Positions 57,181-64,000 of a DNA stretch of 64,000 nucleotides are shown here, one piece after another. The DNA is taken from positions 1,674,001 through 1,738,000 of the forward strand of contig CP107211.1 of the NCBI GenBank assembly GCA_025757845.1, read 5' to 3'. How positions within the stretch are numbered: the stretch's first letter is position 1; every line of letters starts with the position of its first letter. The stretch is from Oscillospiraceae bacterium. Its GTDB lineage: Bacteria; Bacillota; Clostridia; Oscillospirales; Ruminococcaceae. The position numbers and the translations under genes were made by a program. The notes beneath the pieces are model-generated. The model ran no database searches, had not been told where the DNA came from, and saw nothing but the letters and a program-made list of their open reading frames with translations.

Positions 57181-58179
57181 TTATAGAACATGCCACTTCT
57201 GCGGCACAAAAAGCTCCTCAAAGGTACGGATGGCAAACTCGTCGCTCATGCCGCTGATGTAGTCGGTCACCGCGCGGTCACGGCCTTCCTGATACGCCAG
57301 CTGAACGTAGAAATTGGACATCCGGTCGATGTGGTTCAGGTAGTAGTCATACAGCTCCCCGATCACCTTGTCCACCTTTTGTTCCTCGCGTTTGGCGGTT
57401 TTGTCCACATAGACGGTGGCGTACATGAAGTCCCGCAGGGCCAGAAAGGCCTCATTCTCCTCCGTACCCACCCGTACATTGCCGTCGCTATTGCGCAGGA
57501 TGCTGTTGATCATGGTCGTGATGCGGGCGGATTTGGTGGTGCCCAGCACCGCGGTGCAGTCCCTTGGCAGGATGTCCGGGTCCAGCACACCGGCGCGCAC
57601 GGCGTCCTCGATGTCGTGGTTGACGTAGGCGATCTGGTCTGCCATGCGTACGATGCGCCCTTCCGGGGTGGCAGCCCAGGTGCCTTTGGTGTGGGTCACG
57701 ATACCGTTGCGCACTTCCCAGCTCAGGTTGAGGCCCCTGCCCTCTTTTTCCAGCTTGTCCACCACCCGCAGGCTCTGCACATAATGCTTGAACCCACCCG
57801 GGCAGAGCTGGTTGAGCGCCCGTTCTCCGGCGTGGCCAAAGGGCGTGTGGCCCAGGTCATGGGCCAGGCTGATGGCCTCGGTCAGGTCCTCGTTCAGGCG
57901 CAGGGCGCGGGCAATGGTGCGGGCGATCTGCGACACCTCCAGCGTATGGGTCAGCCGGGTGCGGTACAGGTCCCCTTCCGGGGACAGGAATACCTGGGTC
58001 TTTTGCTTCAGGCGGCGGAACGCCTTGCAGTGCAGCACCCGGTCGCGGTCACGCTGAAACACCGGGCGCAGCGGATCCTGCGGCTCCGGCACCGCCCGGC
58101 CGCGGCTGGCATCGCTGAAGGTCGCCCACGGTGCAAAGGTCAGGTGTTCGATCTCTTCGGTTCTCTGGCGCACATCCAT
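57181..58179 (-). CDS. dgt: dGTPase-like HD-domain triphosphohydrolase
   Basis: 332 aa from ATG 58179 (GGGAGGGGACC upstream; a frame extension to 58275 has no ribosome site). HD residues: RLTHTLEVSQ, SLAHDLGHTPFGHAGE and, later, ADQIAYVNHDIEDA. The family hydrolyses dGTP/dNTPs to nucleoside and triphosphate; it heads the dnaG-rpoD operon in many Clostridia. Confidence 0.93.
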   Translation of the reverse strand: MDVRQRTEEIEHLTFAPWATFSDASRGRAVPEPQDPLRPVFQRDRDRVLHCKAFRRLKQKTQVFLSPEGDLYRTRLTHTLEVSQIARTIARALRLNEDLTEAISLAHDLGHTPFGHAGERALNQLCPGGFKHYVQSLRVVDKLEKEGRGLNLSWEVRNGIVTHTKGTWAATPEGRIVRMADQIAYVNHDIEDAVRAGVLDPDILPRDCTAVLGTTKSARITTMINSILRNSDGNVRVGTEENEAFLALRDFMYATVYVDKTAKREEQKVDKVIGELYDYYLNHIDRMSNFYVQLAYQEGRDRAVTDYISGMSDEFAIRTFEELFVPQKWHVL

Positions 58180-58330
58180 GCTGGTCCCCTCCCTTTTCTG
58201 GTTCTTCTCCCCCCTTTCCACCGGAAATCCCGGCGCAGCCGATCCCACGCGCCGCGCCTGCGGCAATTGTAGCACAACGGCCCTGTCGAAGGGGGAAGTT
58301 CTGTGTCAGCTCCTAAAATTCACTTGATTT

Positions 58331-58951
58331 TTAAAAAGGTGCGTAGAATGGCTCAGACACTGCTGCCTCCGCCCCGCCCCGGGTCAGCTCCCGCAGCTGT
58401 TCCAGCAGCGGACCTTCGGTGTGTTCCGGCATCTGCCAGCGCAGGGTGACCCGGTCGGCGAACTCCGGCGCAGCCTGCTTTGCCCCGGCGGCGTCGATGA
58501 GCAGAGATGCCCGCTCGTAAAGAGAATAGTCTACCGTCATGCGCAGTTCCACCACACTGCGCACCGTGACCACCTCGGCATTTTCCAGCGCACGGGCCGT
58601 GGCCGTGGTGTATGCACGCACCAGCCCGCCGGTGCCCAGCAGCACCCCGCCGAAGTAACGGGTGATCACCACGATCAGATCCGTCAGGCCGCTGTGCTGC
58701 AGCACCTCCAGTGCCGGGGTCCCGGCCGTTTTGGCCGGCTCGCCATCGTCGGAGTAGCGTTCCCGATTCCCCTCCCGCAGCCGGTAAGCATACACGTTGT
58801 GCCGCGCCGTGCGGTTGGCCGCGCGCACCTGCTCCAGGAATGCCACGGCGGCCTCCTCGCTGTCCGCAAAGGAGAGCTGCGCAATGAAGCGGCTCTTCTT
58901 CTCTTCGTATTCGCCCACGGCCGTACCGCGGATGGTCCGGTAATCCTCCAC
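58331..58951 (-). CDS. YigZ/IMPACT family protein
   Basis: 206 aa, GTG start at 58951 with AGGAGGAACC upstream. KKSRFIAQLSFADSEEAAVA, HNVYAYRLREGNRERYSDDGEP and the core VVITRYFGGVLLGTGGLVRAY define the UPF0029/IMPACT fold; a C-terminal DUF1949 domain follows. Related proteins act around the ribosome/GCN1; the bacterial function is not settled. -10 TATACT (58982-58987, minus strand) lies 31 bases upstream. Confidence 0.92.
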   Translation of the reverse strand: MEDYRTIRGTAVGEYEEKKSRFIAQLSFADSEEAAVAFLEQVRAANRTARHNVYAYRLREGNRERYSDDGEPAKTAGTPALEVLQHSGLTDLIVVITRYFGGVLLGTGGLVRAYTTATARALENAEVVTVRSVVELRMTVDYSLYERASLLIDAAGAKQAAPEFADRVTLRWQMPEHTEGPLLEQLRELTRGGAEAAVSEPFYAPF

Positions 58952-59012
58952 AATGGTTCCTCCTGCGTGTTATTCAGAATCAGTATAACATAAAACGCCA
59001 TTTGTGCAAGTG

Positions 59013-59043
59013 AAAAGCCCGGCAGCTTTCGCTGCCGGGCTTT
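59013..59043 (-). terminator. Terminator of the CAP-domain gene
   Basis: Arms AAAGCCCGGCAGC and GCTGCCGGGCTTT around TTTC, A/T runs on both sides. Confidence 0.85.
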
Positions 59044-59103
59044 CCTCGCACACAACTTTTCAAGAAAGGGAGAAGGTATCTTGGTATGATGATGAAGCGG
59101 ATA

Positions 59104-60051
59104 TCACTTGGTGAAGATCTGAATCCACTGATGGCCCCAGGTGCTGCTGCTGTTGTAGTAGTAGCCAACGCCCATGGCACGGGCTTCGGGGTTCAGGATG
59201 TTGGCACGATGGCCTTCGGACTGCATCCAGGCATCCACGACCTCCTGCGGAGAAACGCTGCCCCAGGCGGCGTTCTCACCGGTGGGAGCTGCGGTCACGC
59301 CGTACTCCTTGAGCACGGTGAAGCACTTGCTGCCATCCGGACGGGTATGGGAGTTGACGGTAGCGATCTCTTCGGCACGCTTCTGTGCGGCAGCGGTCAG
59401 GTTGGCATCGCCCATCACCAGCGGGGTCAGGCCGTACTTTGCACGCTCGACATTGACCAGATTCAGCACTTCCTGACGGAAGTCATCGGTGTGAGAGTTT
59501 TCGGGGTAAGAGAAGATCAGCACCCAGTAGTTGCCGTAGGCACCGCCCTCATAGTGGCCGACACTCACGGTGGTGGCATCCGCATTCAGGATGCGCTCAC
59601 GGGCGAAATCGAGGTTCATCCACTGGTCCATGGCGGAGTCCGGAGTGGACACGCCGGCCAGATAGTTCTCGCCAACGGACACATCGTCGATGCCGTTCTC
59701 GGCAAAAACGGTGAAGTCGCGCTGACCGTTGGGACGCACATAAGAATACGTGGTAGCCAGCTCTTCGGCACGCTCAGCAGCGGCGGCGTTGTGGGCGGCA
59801 TCGCCCAGCTCCACGCTGTTCAGACCGGCCTTTGCACGGGCCTTGTTGATGAGCTTCAGGAAATCCTTCTGGTACATCTGGTCCTGTGCGCTGATGTAGG
59901 AGTTTTCTTCGTCGATGTCCGCAGAAACCGACACAGTATTCTGTGCAGCGCTCGCAGCCAGAGGCTTGAGCGGAGATGCGCAGCCAAACATCACAGCCAG
60001 CGTCATAGCAGCTGCCGCGATCTTCTGAACAGTACGCATTTCGAGTTTCAT
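59104..60051 (-). CDS. Secreted lipoprotein with two CAP/SCP domains
   Basis: 315 aa. A signal peptide ends in LAVMFGC, a lipobox-like site. Two CAP domains follow in tandem (about 60-180 and 190-313), each with the N..R...GL..L opening (LINKARAKAGLNSVELGDAA; LVNVERAKYGLTPLVMGDAN) and the HTRPDG-type segment. Domain 2 keeps the SEGHRANILNPEARAMGVGY motif; in domain 1 the matching part is degenerate (ARERILNADATTVSVG). CAP proteins bind lipids or act in the wall; the exact role is open. An unusual repeat-rich upstream region suggests special control. Confidence 0.88.
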   Translation of the reverse strand: MKLEMRTVQKIAAAAMTLAVMFGCASPLKPLAASAAQNTVSVSADIDEENSYISAQDQMYQKDFLKLINKARAKAGLNSVELGDAAHNAAAAERAEELATTYSYVRPNGQRDFTVFAENGIDDVSVGENYLAGVSTPDSAMDQWMNLDFARERILNADATTVSVGHYEGGAYGNYWVLIFSYPENSHTDDFRQEVLNLVNVERAKYGLTPLVMGDANLTAAAQKRAEEIATVNSHTRPDGSKCFTVLKEYGVTAAPTGENAAWGSVSPQEVVDAWMQSEGHRANILNPEARAMGVGYYYNSSSTWGHQWIQIFTK

Positions 60052-60462
60052 AAGACATCCTCCTGATACAGCTTTTTGTATAAAAGCCGTTTTGCATTTG
60101 ATCGGTTGCGCGTTGCAAATCCGTTTTGCAACTCGTTCGTTTCACAAGTGCAACTCTTGTGTCACAAGAGTATCACAGGAACGTCTCATCGTCAAGGGGT
60201 TTTGCGCAATTTTTCGGGACAAAAATGCAAAAAATTCAAAAATCGGTCCGTTCAGAATCGCAACATAAGTGCAACAGTATCCGGAAGTGTCTCCTTTTCC
60301 CGTTACGCTTGTGTTGCACTTCGAGTGCGTTTTCCGGGAAGTGCAACACATTTTTGTTCTTTCACTCACTTTTCTCTCAAAAGTCAGACTTATCAAAAAT
60401 GCATATTATTGCATTCTTATTCATTTGATTGCATATTGTGCATTTTTCGCTTTTCCCGTACA
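60052..60462. promoter_or_regulatory. Repeat-rich region upstream of the CAP gene
   Basis: Gene-free, AT-rich. It contains GTGCAAC or its complement at 60148-60154, 60269-60275, 60313-60319 (reverse) and 60341-60347, plus several related TTGCAA/TTGCGC blocks between 60091 and 60131. The last two GTGCAAC copies belong to a perfect 12-bp inverted repeat, GTGTTGCACTTC (60311-60322) and GAAGTGCAACAC (60338-60349), followed by T5 on the plus strand. Multiple operator sites for one regulator are the simplest reading. Confidence 0.5.
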
Positions 60463-60505
60463 CAAAAAAAGACACCGCGCCCTGCATTTCTGCAAAGCGC
60501 GGTGC
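60463..60505 (-). terminator. Terminator of the hydratase-PHP-TSCPD operon
   Basis: Arms CACCGCGC (60473-60480) and GCGCGGTG (60497-60504), T7 on the minus strand (60463-60470). Confidence 0.9.
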
Positions 60506-60527
60506 CCGCGTTTCGATTGGTTTCCGG

Positions 60528-60791
60528 TCAGTTCATCTCTTCCAGAGCCTTCTTCAGGTTCTGTGCGATCTGGTCCGGGCAGCTGGTGTTGCGGAACCCG
60601 CACAGCGTGCCGTCCAGACGTGCAATGACGTCCTCGGCCTTCATGCCGGTGACCAGCTGGCAGATGCCTTTCAGGTTGCCGTTGCAGCCGCCGATAACCT
60701 CGATGGACGCAATGGTGTGGTCGTCGTTCAGGACAAAATTGGTCTGCTTGGAGCAGGTGCCTTTGTTTGCAAAGCTGAATTCCTTGCTCAT
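60528..60791 (-). CDS. TSCPD domain protein
   Basis: 87 aa, one TSCPD domain. CSKQTNFVLNDDHTIASIEV, GGCNGNLKGICQLVTGMKAE and CGFRNTSCPDQIAQNLKKAL match the short stand-alone form (TIGR03905 type) related to the C-terminus of B12-dependent ribonucleotide reductase. Three cysteines suggest metal binding; function unknown. Last gene before the terminator. Confidence 0.92.
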   Translation of the reverse strand: MSKEFSFANKGTCSKQTNFVLNDDHTIASIEVIGGCNGNLKGICQLVTGMKAEDVIARLDGTLCGFRNTSCPDQIAQNLKKALEEMN

Positions 60792-60841
60792 GGTTTCAAA
60801 CTTCCTCTCTCTTTCTTATAAAGGAAAAGCCTTTTCCGGCT

Positions 60842-61708
60842 TTATCGTGTACCATTGCCGCCGCCCCGTTTGCGGGCGATCTCCTGCAGGCGGGTGACTG
60901 TCTCGTCCGGAGTGGTACAGGTGCCGATGGGATGGGGCACCTTGTGGTTCCGGCCATGGAAATCCGTCCCGGCCGTGGGCACAAGGCCGTATTCCCGGCA
61001 AAGCTGCACGCACTCCGCGCGGTCCTCCGGGCTGTTGCTGGGGTGGTCCACCTCGATACCATCAATGGCGCCTTCTGCCGCCAGTTCGCGCACCAGCGGC
61101 ATGCTCTTGTAGACGGTGGGGTGCGCAAACACCACGGCACCGCCGCTGGCCTTGGCCGTGGCCAGCACTTCCCGCACCGGCAGATACTCCGGCGAGTGCA
61201 GCACGATGCCGCGGGGATTCCAGCCGAACAGCTTGTGGTAGGTCTCGCCGTAAATGCTGCCGTCACTCAGGCCAAGCTCCCCCAGCACCTGCATGATGCC
61301 GCTTTTGTAGATCACGCCGCTTTCAGCCGCCGTCTCCCAGACAAGCTCCTCGGTGAACTGCGGGTACATTGCCTCCAGCTCATGGACCGTCTGCAGGCCG
61401 CAGGCATTGCGCCGCCGCTTCATGATCTCGCAGTGCTCCCGGAGCGGGACACAGTCCAGGTTGGGGTAATAGCACAGCAGATGCACCCGGTGCTGGCGCT
61501 CAAAATCGTAACCGGTCAGCTCCACCGCCGGGATCAGCTCCACGCCCTCCTGTCGGGGATGGGCGTAGCAGTACGCCGCACTCAGGGTGGTGTCGTGGTC
61601 GGAGATGGCAATGGCGTGCAGCCCGGTACGGGCTGCGATGCCCGGCAGGCGCTGGATGGGCACCGAGCCGTCGGAACAGGTGGAATGGTTGTGAAGATCG
61701 CAGGACAT
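60842..61708 (-). CDS. PHP-domain phosphoesterase
   Basis: 288 aa. PHP metal motifs: DLHNHSTCSDGS (4-15), IAISDHDTT (about 33-41), VVFAHPTVYK, and GTDFHGRNHK near 250. This matches the YciV/RNase AM-like trinuclear PHP group, which hydrolyses 3',5'-bisphosphonucleotides or RNA 5' ends; an exact substrate cannot be named. It is 12 bases after the hydratase gene. Confidence 0.88.
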   Translation of the reverse strand: MSCDLHNHSTCSDGSVPIQRLPGIAARTGLHAIAISDHDTTLSAAYCYAHPRQEGVELIPAVELTGYDFERQHRVHLLCYYPNLDCVPLREHCEIMKRRRNACGLQTVHELEAMYPQFTEELVWETAAESGVIYKSGIMQVLGELGLSDGSIYGETYHKLFGWNPRGIVLHSPEYLPVREVLATAKASGGAVVFAHPTVYKSMPLVRELAAEGAIDGIEVDHPSNSPEDRAECVQLCREYGLVPTAGTDFHGRNHKVPHPIGTCTTPDETVTRLQEIARKRGGGNGTR

Positions 61709-61720
61709 GGAAACGCCTCT

Positions 61721-63997
61721 TTAATGTTTGTAGAAATTGATCAGGCAGCCGTCGGCCAGGATCTGACGCTCGTCGTCGGTCAGCGGAGCCATGTAGAGGT
61801 CAAACGCCTTGGGTTCATCACCCAGCACATAGGCCTTGATGTCCTTCAGGTCGCCCTTGAGCGCTTCACGCACATTGGGGATGAGGATGTAATCCCCCAG
61901 CCCGAAGGGCGTAGCCCCGGCCAGCTGCAGGGGCAGCATGCCCCAGTTAATCAGGTTGGAGCGGTAACGCTTGGTGGCGTACTCGGTGACGATGTTGGCC
62001 CCGGCACCCAGCACACGCTGGCAGCTGGCGGCCTGCTCACGGGCGGAGCCGTCGCCCGGCTTGACTGCAAAGATCGTGGAGGCGATCTGCAGGTCGTTCC
62101 AGGTCAGGTTCTCGCAGCCGGGCACGGCGTGCACCTTTGCCAGCAGGGCATCATCGGCTTTGCCGGCACGGCGGCCTTCCTCTTCAGCACGCACGGCCTT
62201 GGCACGGCCCACATACTCCGGGTCCTTGCGGCTGAGGGTGAACTCGGCCAGACCCAGGGGGTTGGAGCGGTAGGAGGAAGTCTCACCGGAGGGGATCAGC
62301 TCGTCGGTGGTCGTAACAGGGTCGGTGATGTAGGACGCCACCTTCAGCAGCAGGTTGTTGCCCAGCGGTGCGATCTCCGGCCAGTCCTTGATGTTGGGGC
62401 CCAGCTTGAGCAGGGCGTCGTAGTCGCCCTTGCCAAAGCCCTGATACACGCGGGTGTCGTAGCTGGAAGGATCGTACTGGTACTCCGGCACGGTGGGATC
62501 GTAGTCGATGTCGGTGGCCGGGGTCAGGATGCCGCCATTGGCCGTGGTGGCCGCAATGCTGCGGGCATCCATCAGGGCCACACCCGCCAGCTGGCCATTG
62601 CCGGGCTTGGAGCCTTCGCGGCTGGGGAAGTTGCGGGTGGTGTGGCGGATGGACAGTGCCCCGTTGGCGGGCACATCGCCTGCGCCGAAGCAGGGGCCGC
62701 AGAAAGCCGTGCGCACGGTGGCACCGCTGGCCATCAGTTCACTGATCACGCCGGTGCGCACCAGTTCCATCATGATGGGCTGACTGCCGGGGTACACACT
62801 GAGGGCATAGTCGCCGCAGCCGCCGGTGCGGCCCTTGAGGATGGAAGCCGCCTCATAGATGCTGTCGTACAAACCGCCTGCACAACCGGCGATCACGCCC
62901 TGGTCCACCCGCAGCTTGCCGTTCTCGATCTTGCTGCACAGGTCCAGGTGCACATCCTTACGGCCGATGAGCTTCTGCACATCCTCTTCGCAGGCGTGCA
63001 GGATGTCCTCCAGATTGGCGTTCAGCTCTTCGATGGTAAAGGCATTGGAGGGGTGCATGGGCAGAGCGATCATCGGACGGATGGCCGACAGATCCACTTC
63101 CACAACGCCGTCATAGTAGGCAAGGTCCGCCGGGGCCAGCTTCTTGTAATCCGCAGCACGGCCGTGCACGGCAAGGAACTTCTGCGTGGTCTCATCGGTC
63201 TCCCAGATGGAGGACAGGCAGGTGGTCTCGGTGGTCATGGCGTCGATGGCGTTGCGGGTGTCCTGCCGCAGGGAGGCAATGCCGGGGCCGACGAACTCCA
63301 TGACCTTGTTCTTGACATAGCCGCTCTTGAACAGCTTGCCCACCAGCGCAATGGCCACATCGTGGGGGCCGCAGCCGGCAGGCAGGCTGCCGGTGATGTA
63401 AATGGCCACCACACCCGGACGGGCCACATCGTAGGTGCGGCCCAGCAGCTGCTTTGCCAGCTCGCCGCCGCCCTCGCCGATGGCCATAGTGCCCAGTGCA
63501 CCGTAGCGGGTGTGGGAGTCCGAGCCAAGGATCATTTTGCCGCAGCCGGCAAACTTTTCACGCATGTACTGGTGGATGACAGCCAGATGCGGGGGCACAA
63601 AGATGCCGCCGTACTTTTTGGCAGCCGACAGGCCGAAACGGTGGTCATCCTCGTTGATGGTGCCGCCCACGGCGCACAGGCTGTTGTGGCAGTTGGTGAG
63701 CACATACGGGATGGGGAACTTTTCCAGGCCGGACGCGCGGGCCGTCTGGATGATGCCCACAAAGGTGATGTCATGGCTGGCCATGGCGTCAAACTTAATC
63801 TTCAGGTTTTCGGCATCGCCGCTGGTGTTGTGAGCCTGCAGAATGCTGTAGGCCATGGTACCGGTCTTGGCGTTTTCCACCGCAGCGGCATCAAAGCCCT
63901 TGGCGGCCAGTGCTGCCGGTGCGTTGCCGTCTGCCGGCACCCACTCGCCGCGGGCATAGTATGCGCCGCCGGTGCTGCATTTGATCATATCCAACAT
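61721..63997 (-). CDS. Aconitase-superfamily hydratase
   Basis: 758 aa if ATG 63997 is the start; only three bases remain in the window, so the ribosome site is not visible and the gene may extend. [20 protein letters not shown] (about 155-174) and the cluster cysteines in [16 protein letters not shown] mark the aconitase fold. The C-terminal swivel domain reads [20 protein letters not shown]. The family in Clostridia is annotated simply as hydratase; an aconitate or related substrate is likely but unproven. First gene of the PHP-TSCPD operon. Confidence 0.85.
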   Translation of the reverse strand: MLDMIKCSTGGAYYARGEWVPADGNAPAALAAKGFDAAAVENAKTGTMAYSILQAHNTSGDAENLKIKFDAMASHDITFVGIIQTARASGLEKFPIPYVLTNCHNSLCAVGGTINEDDHRFGLSAAKKYGGIFVPPHLAVIHQYMREKFAGCGKMILGSDSHTRYGALGTMAIGEGGGELAKQLLGRTYDVARPGVVAIYITGSLPAGCGPHDVAIALVGKLFKSGYVKNKVMEFVGPGIASLRQDTRNAIDAMTTETTCLSSIWETDETTQKFLAVHGRAADYKKLAPADLAYYDGVVEVDLSAIRPMIALPMHPSNAFTIEELNANLEDILHACEEDVQKLIGRKDVHLDLCSKIENGKLRVDQGVIAGCAGGLYDSIYEAASILKGRTGGCGDYALSVYPGSQPIMMELVRTGVISELMASGATVRTAFCGPCFGAGDVPANGALSIRHTTRNFPSREGSKPGNGQLAGVALMDARSIAATTANGGILTPATDIDYDPTVPEYQYDPSSYDTRVYQGFGKGDYDALLKLGPNIKDWPEIAPLGNNLLLKVASYITDPVTTTDELIPSGETSSYRSNPLGLAEFTLSRKDPEYVGRAKAVRAEEEGRRAGKADDALLAKVHAVPGCENLTWNDLQIASTIFAVKPGDGSAREQAASCQRVLGAGANIVTEYATKRYRSNLINWGMLPLQLAGATPFGLGDYILIPNVREALKGDLKDIKAYVLGDEPKAFDLYMAPLTDDERQILADGCLINFYKH

Positions 63998-64000
63998 CTC

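Overview
The window is a 64 kb piece of a Firmicutes chromosome, most likely a Faecalibacterium-like member of the Oscillospiraceae (Faecalibacterium / Gemmiger / Subdoligranulum group). The basis is GC-rich coding sequence with strong GC3 bias, a SCIFF peptide with its radical SAM maturase (a Clostridia marker), a reverse rubrerythrin, a T-box leader, a dgt-dnaG-rpoD operon and remnants of sporulation genes. The species call is inference.

Bases 1-4978 are the right end of an integrated element, probably a prophage. They run from the 3' end of an unrecognised gene to a tyrosine integrase and a 3' half of a tRNA-Thr(CGU) gene that marks the junction. Between them lies cargo that looks like anti-phage defence: an AT-rich membrane protein with an Ada-like zinc tail, a SLATT/DUF4231 two-helix membrane protein, a small PGDYG-type phage protein, a ThsB-like TIR protein, and a dCTP-deaminase-fold protein fused to membrane helices whose catalytic Glu appears to be Arg. 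This cluster is the best candidate for an undescribed system.

Bases 5000-19700 are core genome: a YlbJ-like protein divergent from yqfC-yqfD (sporulation genes), hslO, a methyltransferase, engB, lon, an ECF-type membrane protein, an ABC-F ATPase, HAD phosphatases, an anchored SGNH hydrolase with a serine-rich tail, and a YerC-type TrpR-like regulator. At 19900-22070 a T-box leader with a full antiterminator/terminator controls a CstA-type transporter. Then come rpsB-tsf, an LtaS-type phosphoglycerol transferase, a ylmC/ymxH homologue, and a redox/iron patch. That patch holds a flavodoxin and a nitrous-oxide-stimulated-promoter-family gene, both broken by single-base homopolymer changes, and a reverse rubrerythrin.

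Bases 31200-41130 hold uraA behind a pyrBI-like leader ORF and attenuator, a cysteine desulfurase with a TtcA-like tRNA thiolase, the scfA-scfB (SCIFF) pair followed by an Orn/Lys/Arg decarboxylase, guaA and a GyrI-like protein. Bases 41300-58200 are the information-processing core, all on the minus strand: dgt-dnaG-rpoD, rpoB-rpoC, and rpsL-rpsG-fusA-tuf with separate promoters for rpoB, rpsL and tuf. The end carries a YigZ protein, a two-CAP-domain lipoprotein with a dense cluster of GTGCAAC motifs upstream, and an aconitase-family hydratase / PHP phosphoesterase / TSCPD operon cut by the window end.
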